DNA from: Myxococcota bacterium
GTDB lineage: Bacteria; Myxococcota_A; UBA9160; UBA4427
NCBI GenBank assembly: GCA_028823175.1
Contig: JAPKBZ010000042.1
Coordinates: forward strand, 1 to 34,957
Reading direction: 5' to 3'
Length of the DNA: 34,957 bases
The translations under genes and the position numbers were made by a program. A model generated the notes under the pieces. The model was not told where the DNA came from. It saw only the letters and a program-made list of their open reading frames with translations, and ran no database searches. Numbering within the stretch: position 1 is the first letter of the stretch; the number at the start of each line of letters is the position of its first letter. Positions 27,450 through 34,957 of the stretch are shown here, one piece after another.

Positions 27450-28064
27450 CTAGGACCCCGCCTGCATGGCGATGGCCTGCATTTGCATCATCAGAGCCAT
27501 GTCGCCGATGACTTTAATTTTTCCGCTCATGAACGCCTGCATCGGATCGAGACTGCCGCTCTGCATGGCCTCGGCATCCTCGGCGGCGATCCGAACTTCG
27601 GTGGTGGGCTCCGCGGGCAGTTCCCCGGGGCCGAGCTTGAAGCCCGTGCTCCAGTCTTCGCCCTCGGCGCTCGTCACCGTGACCCGGATCAGCCCGCCCA
27701 GGGCAGCAAGTTGCTCCATCACCTTCGCGTTCGGGGGAGGTGCCTGCTCACTGCCCGCAATGCCCCCGCTGAGCAGGGCACTCGCCTGCTGGCCAAACAC
27801 ACCACCACGGCCCTCCCAGAGCGCCCCACGCCAATCCTCAACGGTCTGCACCAGGGTGAAGGCGGCCTCCTCACGCGCCGTCTGCTCGACCTGGAACGCG
27901 CCCCCGGAGAGGTGCAGTACCCACTGGCCACCGCCCTCTCCGTCGATCTGCACGCCCAGCTTCACGTCGGTCTCGGCGTCCAGGGTGGCTTCGTTCAACG
28001 TGGCGGGAATGAACTCCTCCATGAACTGCTGGGGGGAGATCGGGTCGCTGGGAAGTTCGGGCAT
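27450..28064 (-). CDS. SCP2 sterol-binding domain-containing protein
   Basis: This 204-residue soluble protein has no signal peptide. Its C-terminal half ends in the classic SCP2 signature: EDAEAMQSGSLDPMQAFMSGKIKV.GD, then a hydrophobic, Met-rich helix lining the lipid pocket. SCP2 proteins bind fatty acyl chains, sterols or other lipids. The N-terminal half (about residues 33-85) also reads like the front strands of the fold (VKLGVQIDGEGGG, WVLHLSGG), so it may be a divergent duplication. It is tail-to-tail with the S8 protease, 9 bp apart, and lies 54 bp after the tRNA-Val terminator, so it probably has its own promoter. Its role here is unknown. Confidence 0.85.
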   Translation of the reverse strand: MPELPSDPISPQQFMEEFIPATLNEATLDAETDVKLGVQIDGEGGGQWVLHLSGGAFQVEQTAREEAAFTLVQTVEDWRGALWEGRGGVFGQQASALLSGGIAGSEQAPPPNAKVMEQLAALGGLIRVTVTSAEGEDWSTGFKLGPGELPAEPTTEVRIAAEDAEAMQSGSLDPMQAFMSGKIKVIGDMALMMQMQAIAMQAGS

Positions 28065-28111
28065 CGGGCGGGCTCCTTGGCGAGGGGGACAAAGCCCTGG
28101 CGGGCCCTGCG

Positions 28112-28137
28112 AAAAAATCCACTATAGACCAAGCGGA
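28112..28137 (-). terminator. Intrinsic terminator after tRNA-Val
   Basis: On the minus strand TCCGCT pairs with AGTGGA (one G-U) across an 8-nt loop, followed directly by six U. It begins about 42 nt past the tRNA-Val 3' end and lies before the SCP2 gene, separating the two. The loop includes TATAGT, which could alternatively be a -10 box for the SCP2 gene. Confidence 0.65.
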
Positions 28138-28178
28138 CCCAACGTGGCCCTCCCCGGGAACGGGTGGACGGGCCGGGG

Positions 28179-28255
28179 TGGTGGGCGTGCACGGATTCGA
28201 ACCGCGGACCCTCTCGGTGTAAACGAGATGCTCTAACCAACTGAGCTACACGCCC
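28179..28255 (-). tRNA. tRNA-Val (UAC)
   Basis: A 77-nt cloverleaf with encoded CCA. The acceptor GGGCGTG/CACGCCC is perfect, the D arm is GCTCAGTTGGTTAGAGC, the anticodon stem TCTCG/CGAGA encloses TTTACAC (anticodon TAC), and the T loop is TTCGAAT. The discriminator A fits valine. It starts 33 bp after the lon stop, so it may be read through from lon or have a promoter inside the lon 3' end. Confidence 0.97.
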
Positions 28256-28288
28256 AGGCAATGGGTGCCCGGCAGCCGGGATCGGTCT

Positions 28289-30763
28289 TCAGTTTACCCC
28301 GGCCGGGTGTGGCACATCCGTGGGAGCCCCCGAGGATCCGCGCGGAACTTCGTAGATCTCATCCAGATCGTGCACCCCGCTCTGGAGAAAAGCGCCCGGA
28401 TCGGGGACCGCCAGAGCAAGCGCCAGAACCTCGTCCATATGCTCGACAGGAATGATCTCCAGGCTCTTCTTGATAGGCCCCGGCAGGTCCTTCAGGTCCT
28501 TTTCGTTTTCCTTGGGGATGATCACCGTATCCACGCCACCGCGATGCGCAGCGATCAGTTTCTCCTTGAGCCCGCCAATCGGGAGCACCCGACCCCGCAG
28601 GGTGATCTCGCCCGTCATGGCCACATTCGACCTCACAGGCACCCGGGTCAGGGCCGACGCGATCGTGGTCGCCAGGGTGATGCCCGCCGAGGGCCCATCC
28701 TTGGGCGTACCGCCATCGGGCACGTGAACGTGGAGGTCGACCTTGGTATAAAAATCCCGCTTCAGACCGAGCTGCTTGGCCCGGGAGCGGACATAGGACA
28801 TCGCGGCCCCAGCGGATTCCTGCATCACCTCGCCGAGGCTCCCGGTGATCTGGAGCTTGCCCTGCCCTGCGGAAACCGCCACCTCGGTTTGGAGCAACTC
28901 GCCTCCCACCTCGGTGTAGGCCAGCCCCGTGGTGACACCGATTAGGTCCTCGGTCTCGGTCTTACCAAAGCGAAAGCGGTGCACGCCCAGGAATTTCTTG
29001 ACCAGCCTCGGGGTCACCCGGCAGAGCTTCCAGCCGTCCCCCGCCCGAACCACTTCCCGGGCCACTTTGCGACAGATTGAGGCGAGTTCGCGCTCAAGAT
29101 TGCGCACCCCGGACTCCCGGGTGTAGTGGCGAATCACCTCGAGGATCGCCCCGTCGGTGAAGGCGATCTGATCTTCGGCCAGACCGTTGGCCTCGCGCAC
29201 CTTGTCGAGCAGGTGGCGCCGGGCGATCTCAAGCTTATCGGACTCGATATACCCCGAAATCTGGATCACCTCCATGCGGTCCTGCAAGGGGCGGGGAATC
29301 TCGCTCAGAACGTTGGCGGTACAGATGAACATGACCCGCGAGAGGTCGTAGTCGACATCGAGATAATGGTCACTAAAGGTGTGATTCTGCTCGGGATCTA
29401 GAACCTCGAGCAAGGCCGCCGAGGGGTCGCCCCTGAAATCCATCGACATCTTGTCGACCTCGTCGAGGAGGAAAACGGGATTGCTCGTGCCCGCCTTCTT
29501 GAGGCTCTGGATGATCTTTCCGGGCAGCGCGCCCACGTAGGTCCGGCGGTGTCCGCGAATTTCCGCTTCGTCCCGAACGCCTCCGAGGCTAATGCGCACG
29601 AAATCCCGCCCTGTCGCCCGGGCAATGGACTTGCCCAAGGAAGTCTTGCCCACCCCGGGAGGTCCCGAGAGGCACAGGATCGGACCCTTCATGCGCTCCA
29701 CCAAGGTCTGAACGGCAAGGAATTCCAGAATGCGATCCTTGGGCTTCGAGAGCCCGTAGTGATCGGCATCAAGAATGGCCTCGGACTCCTCGAGATCTTT
29801 GAGCTCCTCCTGGTTTTTATCCCAGGGCAGGTCGAGCATCCAATCGATGTAGTTGCGCACCACGGTGGCTTCGGCACTCATAGGCGACATCATCTTGAGC
29901 TTTTTGATCTCTTTCGAGACTCGATCCCGGGCATCATCGGGCATTTCCTTCGCCTCGAGAAGTTCGTCGAGTTCATCGAATTCGCCCTTGGACTCGTCTC
30001 GATCGCCCAACTCCTTCTGGATCGCCCGCATCTGTTCGTTGAGGTAGTACTCCTTTTGGGAGCGCTCCATCTGCTTCTTAACCCGGCCGCGAATCTTCCG
30101 CTCGACCTCGAGCACCTCGATCTCGGCCTGCAAGCGCGAATAGACGTCCTCGAGGCGTTCGGCGGGGTTCAGCATCTCGAGCAGGCTCTGCCGATCCTCC
30201 AATTTGAGATTCAGATGGGCCACGATGTTGTCGGCCAGCTTTCCCGGCTCGTCGATCCCGGAAATCGTATTGAGAAGTTCGGACGGGATCTTCTTGTTGA
30301 GCTTCGAATAACTCTCAAAAGTGGTCTGCACCGTGCGCATCAGGCCATCCGACTCCGGAGTCGACACCTCGGCGTCTTCTAACTCAGAGAGCCGAACCGA
30401 AAAATAGGGATCATTGCTGTGAAACGATTCGATGCGCGCCCGGGACTTTCCCTCGACCAGTACCTTCACTGTGCCGTCGGGAAGTCGCAGCAGCTGGATG
30501 ATATTGCCCAGGGTCCCGAGGGGATAGATATCCTCGGCCGAGGGCTCCTCCTGCCCGGCTTGCCGCTGGGCGGAGAGCATCAATTCCCGGGAGCCCGCCA
30601 TCGCGTCTTCGAGTGCCTGGATAGATTTCGGTCGCCCAACGAAGAGCGGCACGACCATATGGGGGAAAACGACGATATCCCGAAGCGGGAGCAGCGGCAC
30701 CACTCGAGATTGCTTGCCCGAAGTGCTCGAATTACTGTCATCGTCGTCGCGGGAGAAACCCAT
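28289..30763 (-). CDS. lon: ATP-dependent protease Lon (LonA type)
   Basis: Lon degrades damaged and regulatory proteins as a homo-hexamer. The 824-residue protein has the N-terminal substrate-binding LON domain ([22 protein letters not shown]), a coiled-coil region, Walker A GPPGVGKT at residues 367-374, and the Ser-Lys protease domain with catalytic Ser692 ([10 protein letters not shown]) and Lys near 735 ([10 protein letters not shown]). AAAGG lies about 11 nt before the ATG. It is the third gene of the clpP-clpX-lon run, 25 bp after clpX, and is followed by tRNA-Val. Confidence 0.97.
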   Translation of the reverse strand: MGFSRDDDDSNSSTSGKQSRVVPLLPLRDIVVFPHMVVPLFVGRPKSIQALEDAMAGSRELMLSAQRQAGQEEPSAEDIYPLGTLGNIIQLLRLPDGTVKVLVEGKSRARIESFHSNDPYFSVRLSELEDAEVSTPESDGLMRTVQTTFESYSKLNKKIPSELLNTISGIDEPGKLADNIVAHLNLKLEDRQSLLEMLNPAERLEDVYSRLQAEIEVLEVERKIRGRVKKQMERSQKEYYLNEQMRAIQKELGDRDESKGEFDELDELLEAKEMPDDARDRVSKEIKKLKMMSPMSAEATVVRNYIDWMLDLPWDKNQEELKDLEESEAILDADHYGLSKPKDRILEFLAVQTLVERMKGPILCLSGPPGVGKTSLGKSIARATGRDFVRISLGGVRDEAEIRGHRRTYVGALPGKIIQSLKKAGTSNPVFLLDEVDKMSMDFRGDPSAALLEVLDPEQNHTFSDHYLDVDYDLSRVMFICTANVLSEIPRPLQDRMEVIQISGYIESDKLEIARRHLLDKVREANGLAEDQIAFTDGAILEVIRHYTRESGVRNLERELASICRKVAREVVRAGDGWKLCRVTPRLVKKFLGVHRFRFGKTETEDLIGVTTGLAYTEVGGELLQTEVAVSAGQGKLQITGSLGEVMQESAGAAMSYVRSRAKQLGLKRDFYTKVDLHVHVPDGGTPKDGPSAGITLATTIASALTRVPVRSNVAMTGEITLRGRVLPIGGLKEKLIAAHRGGVDTVIIPKENEKDLKDLPGPIKKSLEIIPVEHMDEVLALALAVPDPGAFLQSGVHDLDEIYEVPRGSSGAPTDVPHPAGVN

Positions 30764-30788
30764 CCGGCGTCACCTTTCGTCTTCGGCT

Positions 30789-32036
30789 CTAGGCCGATTC
30801 CGCTTCCTGCTTAAAAACCAACAGGGGGTTCGTACCCTGTTGGATCACTTCTTCGTTGACCACGCACTCCTCGACATCGTCCCGCGAGGGGATCTCGTAC
30901 ATAATTTCGAGCATCGCACTCTCGAGGATCGCCCTTAATCCCCGGGCCCCGGATTTTTGATCCAGGGCTTTCCGGGCGACAGCCCGCAGTGCCCCCTCAG
31001 TGAAACGCAGGCCGACATCGTCGAATTCGAAGAGACGCTGGTACTGCTTGATCAATGCATTTTTGGGCCCTGTCAGAATTTCGAGCAGCGCGTCCTCGTC
31101 CAATTCGCCGAGGGTCGCGACCACGGGCAGCCGGCCGATGAACTCGGGAATTAGACCAAAATGCAGCAAATCCTCAGCCTCCACGGACGCGAGCAGCTCG
31201 CCCTTACGCTGATCGGTCTTGACTTGGATATCGGCACCAAAGCCCAAACCCTTCACCCCGATTCGCCGCTCGACGAGCTTTTCGAGGCCCACGAAGGCCC
31301 CTCCGCAAATAAAAAGAATATTCGAGGTGTCTACCTGCAGGAATTCCTGTTGGGGGTGCTTTCGACCTCCCTTCGGGGGCACGCTGGCCGTCGTGCCCTC
31401 GATGATCTTGAGGAGCGCCTGTTGCACCCCTTCTCCGGAAACGTCCCGGGTGATCGACGGGTTCTCGCTCTTGCGAGCGATCTTGTCGATCTCGTCGATG
31501 TAGATGATTCCCTTCTGGGCCCGCTCCACGTCGTAGTTGGCCGCCTGAAGAAGGTTGAGGATGATGTTCTCGACGTCCTCCCCCACGTAGCCCGCTTCGG
31601 TCAGCGTCGTCGCATCGGAGATGGTGAATGGCACATCGAGAACCCGAGCCAGGGTCTGGGCCAGCAGGGTCTTGCCGCAGCCCGTCGGCCCAAGCAGCAG
31701 AATATTCGCCTTCTGCAATTCCACGTCGCTCACCTGCCCACCGCTCTCGATGCGCCGATAATGATTGTGGACCGCCACGGACAGAACTTTCTTGGCTGCA
31801 TCCTGGCCGATCACGTACTCGTCGAGAGCCGCCTTGATCTCTTTGGGCTTGAGTATCCGGGAGGTGACCGACTGGCTCTCTTCCTGCCCGTACTCCTCCG
31901 CAATGATGTCGTTGCAGAGTTCGATGCACTCGTCGCAGATGTACACCGTGGGCCCGGCGATCAGCTTCTTGACTTCCTTCTGACTCTTTCCGCAGAAAGA
32001 ACAGGAGAGGTTCGCGTTGTCGTCCCGCTGCTTCAT
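30789..32036 (-). CDS. clpX: ATP-dependent Clp protease ATP-binding subunit ClpX
   Basis: ClpX is the AAA+ unfoldase that recognises and feeds substrates to ClpP. The 415-residue protein has an N-terminal zinc-binding domain with Cys12, Cys15, Cys34 and Cys37, Walker A GPTGCGKT at 115-122, the pore loop GYVGEDVE, Walker [12 protein letters not shown], and the ClpP-contacting loop, here LGF where IGF is usual (GLGFGAD). It starts 6 bp after clpP and ends 25 bp before lon. Identification is secure. Confidence 0.98.
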   Translation of the reverse strand: MKQRDDNANLSCSFCGKSQKEVKKLIAGPTVYICDECIELCNDIIAEEYGQEESQSVTSRILKPKEIKAALDEYVIGQDAAKKVLSVAVHNHYRRIESGGQVSDVELQKANILLLGPTGCGKTLLAQTLARVLDVPFTISDATTLTEAGYVGEDVENIILNLLQAANYDVERAQKGIIYIDEIDKIARKSENPSITRDVSGEGVQQALLKIIEGTTASVPPKGGRKHPQQEFLQVDTSNILFICGGAFVGLEKLVERRIGVKGLGFGADIQVKTDQRKGELLASVEAEDLLHFGLIPEFIGRLPVVATLGELDEDALLEILTGPKNALIKQYQRLFEFDDVGLRFTEGALRAVARKALDQKSGARGLRAILESAMLEIMYEIPSRDDVEECVVNEEVIQQGTNPLLVFKQEAESA

Positions 32037-32042
32037 GCTCGC

Positions 32043-32663
32043 TCAGTCCTCCGCTTTGGGAGAGGCTTTCAGATCGCCTTCGCCCGTCCGATTCTTCGCC
32101 ACCTGATCCACGATGCCATATTTGAGCGCTTGCTCGGCATTCATGTGGTAGTCCCGCTCGGTGTCGTTCGCGATTCCGTCTACCGGTTGCCCGGTCAACT
32201 CCGACAGAATTTCATTCATTCGCTCGCGCAGGCTCAGAATTTCCTTGGCCTGGATATCGATATCCGAGGCCTGCCCCCGCGCACCGCCCATGGGCTGATG
32301 GATCATCACCCGGGCGTTGCTCAGCGCCGTCCGTTTGCCGGGATGGCCCGCCGCCAGAAGCCACGCCGCCATGGAAGCCGCCTGGCCGATCACGGTGGTA
32401 TTCACGTGGGGCCGGATGAAACACATGGTGTCATAGATCGCGAGCCCGGCGGTGATCGAGCCTCCGGGCGAGTTGATGTAGAGGTGGATGTCGTGCTCCG
32501 GATCGTCGGCCTCGAGAAAGAGTAACTGGGCAACGACCACGTTGGCGACGTCATCCGAAATCTCGGTTCCCAGGAAGATGACACGATCCCGCAGGAGCCT
32601 CGAGTAAATATCGAAGACCCGTTCGCCGCGCTGGTTCTGCTCTACTACGTAAGGAATCACCAT
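32043..32663 (-). CDS. clpP: ATP-dependent Clp protease proteolytic subunit ClpP
   Basis: ClpP forms the barrel-shaped serine protease core that works with ClpX. With ATG at 32663 the protein is 206 residues and starts [24 protein letters not shown], as the family does. The catalytic triad is Ser97 (GQAASMAA), His122 (MIHQP) and Asp171 (DYHM). The open frame continues upstream to 32774, but those residues do not resemble ClpP. No clear ribosome binding site precedes 32663. A TATCAT at 32726-32721 could be a -10 box; no -35 partner was seen. It is 625 bp downstream of tig, an unusually long gap. Confidence 0.97.
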   Translation of the reverse strand: MVIPYVVEQNQRGERVFDIYSRLLRDRVIFLGTEISDDVANVVVAQLLFLEADDPEHDIHLYINSPGGSITAGLAIYDTMCFIRPHVNTTVIGQAASMAAWLLAAGHPGKRTALSNARVMIHQPMGGARGQASDIDIQAKEILSLRERMNEILSELTGQPVDGIANDTERDYHMNAEQALKYGIVDQVAKNRTGEGDLKASPKAED

Positions 32664-33288
32664 CGAAATGAACCGCCGCCCCCTTCTCGCACTAAATGCA
32701 CTCGTTAACTGACTCTCTGCATGATACATGCGAACCGCACCCGAGTCCCACGGGTTCCGCCAGCGAGCGCACAATTTGCAAAGCCGGATGGCCCGGGGGG
32801 ATGGAGCCTAACAAGCGCAGCGCGCCCGGCACATCACCGCATCCCCACTGCATTTTGCTGCGTATCGACACGCTCGCTGCCCCTCTCCCGCGAGTCGCCG
32901 CCCGATCGACCGGCCGACGCCCGTGCTCGCCCCTTCGCCATCACTCCTTGCGGCCGGGCCTCCCAGGGATTCCTCGGCGCCAGACCTGACTTCGGTTTGG
33001 GCGGATCGGAATCGTACTGCCGGACGAGTCGTTTTTCCTCGGAGAGTCACGCGCGACAAAGCGCCAGTCGCCCTGTGTCCAATCGGGGAAGGCCGGCATG
33101 GGGCGGTGGGGGGGGGAACGTCCGACACACCCGGCTTTTTTTCAATTCAAAACGGTAGAACGTGAACCGCCTCGGGGCCAGCCCCGGAAGAGGCCCGCTC
33201 CGCGCCGTCGCGCCCTGCCGGGTGCGCCGTGTCTCGTCCGACCGGGGCCTGTACGCCTCTCCGAAGCCCCGCGGACTTAAGGGCGCCC
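32664..33288. other. Long tig-clpP spacer without a recognised gene
   Basis: 625 bp that I cannot assign. It contains a hairpin at 33169-33194 (GCCTC...GAGGC enclosing GGGGC/GCCCC) past tig, an A7/T7 tract at 33136-33142, a run of nine G at 33108-33116, and a TATCAT box before clpP. Open frames here have the Arg/Ser/Pro composition of chance GC-rich frames. It presumably holds the end of the tig transcript and the clpP promoter. A small RNA is possible but unsupported. Confidence 0.4.
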
Positions 33289-34638
33289 TCAGGCCTCGGC
33301 GCCCTCGTCCTCGGGAGTCTCCTCCGGCGGAACATCGACGAGGGTCCCTCGCTCGGCCAGGTACGCGTACACCTTGCGTTCCCGAACCTCCTGCTCAATC
33401 GCGGGAAGCCAGCCCTGGGCTTCCGCCATGCCCCGCATGGTCTCCACATCCGTCCCCTGCCCCTCGGCCATTTCGGCGAGGCGGGCGTCGGACTCCTCTT
33501 TCGAGGCCTCCAGCCCCTGATCGTTGGCGACGGCGTCGACAAGGAGCATCTCACGCACCCTCTGTTCAGCCATCGGGCGACCATCTTCCTTCATCCGCTC
33601 GAGTTGCTCATGAAGCACTTCGTCGGGGACCCGACCCTGGAATTGCTGGTGCATTGACTGCATCTGGCTTTGCAGCTGCGACTGAACCACCCCAGGCGGA
33701 ACCTCGAACTCGCAGAGCCCAACCAGGGATTTCATGAGCGAACGATCCAGAGCTCGGGCCGCTTCGGTCTCCCGGGTCTTCTCAAGATCGGCTCGCACGC
33801 CCGCCTTCAACTCGTCGACGGACTCATACTCGCCGAGATCCTTGGCCAATTCGTCATCGAGTTCGGGCAATTCCTTCCGGCGCACGGCGACGACTTCGCA
33901 GTCAAAAACCGCCTGCTTTCCGTTCAACTCCTCGCGACCGTACTCCTCGGGGAAACTCACCTCCAGCTGGCGGTTTTCGCCCGCCTTGGCCCCCATGAGC
34001 TGCTCCTCGAAGCCCGGAATCATCGTTCCGCTTCCCAACTCAAGCTCGGCCCCATCGGCTGATCCGCCCTCGAAGGCCTCGCCATCAATACGACCTACGA
34101 AATTCAACGTAAGCGAATGCCCCTCGGAAGCCTCAACATCCTCGGACTCCTCAACGAGCTTGGTCTCCCTCTCCCGCATGCGCTCGATCTCTGCCTCGAC
34201 TTCGTCCTCCCCCACCAGAACGATGGGCTTGCGCCCCTCCACCTGGGCAAGGTCGGGCAACTCGATCTCCGGCTTCACTTCGACGTGGGCGGTGTAACGG
34301 AAGACGCTGCCCGGCTCCGGGCGTTCCGCATCAATATCGGGTTCGGAAACGGGCTTGACGTCGGCACTCTCGATGGCCTCTGCCAAGGTCTCAGAGACCA
34401 GCACTCGCTCCACCTGGTCCGGAAGGGTCGCACCGTAGACGCGTTCGAGCACCGCGCGCGGCACCTTGCCCGGCCTGAAGCCCTTGATGCTCGCGGTCTT
34501 GCGGAGCTCTCCATAAGCGCGATCGAAAGCCTTGCGTACTCGGCTCTCGTCCACCTCCACGCTGATACTTCGGAGCACCGCACTCGTCTCGCTGCACTCC
34601 ACCTGAATTTCTTCGTTTGTGCTGCCTGCTTCGGCCAT
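33289..34638 (-). CDS. tig: Trigger factor (ribosome-associated chaperone and peptidyl-prolyl isomerase)
   Basis: Trigger factor binds at the ribosome exit tunnel and shields nascent chains. The 449-residue protein has the ribosome-binding domain with the signature KGFRPGKVPR near residues 52-61, a central FKBP-type domain (GRIDGEAFEGGSADG, MIPGFEEQLMGAKAGE) and the helical C-terminal chaperone domain. The C-terminus is acidic. It heads the conserved tig-clpP-clpX-lon order, though separated from clpP by 625 bp. Upstream sequence belongs to the spacer at the window edge. Confidence 0.96.
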   Translation of the reverse strand: MAEAGSTNEEIQVECSETSAVLRSISVEVDESRVRKAFDRAYGELRKTASIKGFRPGKVPRAVLERVYGATLPDQVERVLVSETLAEAIESADVKPVSEPDIDAERPEPGSVFRYTAHVEVKPEIELPDLAQVEGRKPIVLVGEDEVEAEIERMRERETKLVEESEDVEASEGHSLTLNFVGRIDGEAFEGGSADGAELELGSGTMIPGFEEQLMGAKAGENRQLEVSFPEEYGREELNGKQAVFDCEVVAVRRKELPELDDELAKDLGEYESVDELKAGVRADLEKTRETEAARALDRSLMKSLVGLCEFEVPPGVVQSQLQSQMQSMHQQFQGRVPDEVLHEQLERMKEDGRPMAEQRVREMLLVDAVANDQGLEASKEESDARLAEMAEGQGTDVETMRGMAEAQGWLPAIEQEVRERKVYAYLAERGTLVDVPPEETPEDEGAEA

Positions 34639-34957
34639 CTCGTTCCATCCTCGCGTCTGCTCGCGCGCTCTGGGGGCATTGATCTAGCGGCCGCCCGTCG
34701 TGCCGCCAGGAAATCCCTGACAGATTCGGGTGGGCCCGGTATCACCAACCGGCCCGGGGCGGTCTCCCGCACCGCCTACCTCGCTTCGTCCTGCGGCCGA
34801 GACCCGGGCGAGCGCCCAGGGTCTCGATGAGCGCCGGACGATAGCCCCGGCGCCGATTCCGCGCACATGACCCCAGGAGGCCCTGGGCAGGAAAATCGAG
34901 AGGGAGAATCGGGAGGGAGGGGTGGGGTGATGGCGGTGGGGTGGTGGCGGTGTGGTG
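34639..34957. other. Region upstream of tig to window edge
   Basis: About 320 bp without a convincing gene. It holds a stable hairpin at 34800-34824 (AGACCC with GGGTCT outside, GGGC with GCCC inside, loop GAGC), a 6-bp hairpin CCCAGG...CCTGGG at about 34872-34887, and a G-rich plus strand to the end including a four-run guanine motif at 34911-34927. No clear tig promoter could be matched. Confidence 0.4.
34911..34927 (+). other. G-quadruplex-capable guanine runs
   Basis: Four runs of three or four G separated by single bases (GGGAGGGAGGGGTGGGG), followed by further GG-rich sequence to the window edge. Short loops favour a stable quadruplex on the plus strand, that is, the non-transcribed strand relative to minus-strand genes. 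Confidence 0.4.

Noticed and set aside
28065-28137. TATAGT as a promoter -10 box for the SCP2 gene
   Set aside because: It lies in the loop of a hairpin followed by U6, which explains it better as the tRNA-Val terminator, and no -35 box is correctly spaced.
32808-33128. Minus-strand frame of 106 codons in the tig-clpP spacer
   Set aside because: No family resemblance, no ribosome binding site, and low-complexity Arg/Ser/Gly composition.
33092-33142. Plus-strand terminator using GCCGG and CCGGC before a T7 tract
   Set aside because: The loop would be about 35 nt and there is no plus-strand gene upstream to terminate.

Overview
The window is 35 kb of compact, high-GC bacterial chromosome made almost entirely of housekeeping genes. 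All but two genes run on the minus strand. The gene order resembles deltaproteobacterial-type genomes (Desulfobacterota, Myxococcota and relatives): tig-clpP-clpX-lon; nadK-recN-secA-argJ; rpsB-tsf-pyrH-frr-uppS-dxr-rseP-tsaB; ilvC-pssA-leuA-leuB-(ASADH-like)-truA. I infer an uncultivated relative of those groups from gene order and composition only. No 16S gene or other taxonomic marker was compared.

Read in the direction of transcription, from right to left. (1) 34.6-28.3 kb is a protein quality-control block: trigger factor, a 625-bp spacer, the ClpXP protease and the Lon protease, followed by tRNA-Val(UAC) and a terminator. (2) 28.1-23.2 kb is the only accessory-looking stretch: an SCP2-type lipid-binding protein, a large secreted subtilisin-like protease with a cysteine-patterned beta-propeller (plus strand), tRNA-Asp(GUC), a compound tandem repeat and a very strong terminator. 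(3) 23.2-16.2 kb holds rarA (plus strand), divergent from nadK-recN, then secA and argJ. (4) 14.8-6.9 kb is the translation, envelope and isoprenoid operon from ribosomal protein S2 to TsaB, with many 1-4 bp gene overlaps implying translational coupling. (5) 6.9-0.2 kb is a branched-chain amino acid block (ilvC, leuA, leuB) that also carries phosphatidylserine synthase, an aspartate-semialdehyde-dehydrogenase homologue lacking its catalytic residues, and truA. A sigma70-like promoter precedes ilvC.

I did not find a clearly new multi-gene system. The most distinctive observations are: the catalytically stripped, Usg-like ASADH homologue beside truA; an S2 ribosomal protein with a 134-residue tail ending in a lysine-rich pentapeptide repeat; a site-2 protease with three PDZ domains; loss of cdsA from between uppS and dxr; five evenly spaced C-x8-C hairpins in the propeller of the S8 protease; and two abutting minisatellites of 16 bp and 15 bp between tRNA-Asp and its terminator. 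No CRISPR array, insertion sequence, prophage gene or rRNA was seen.
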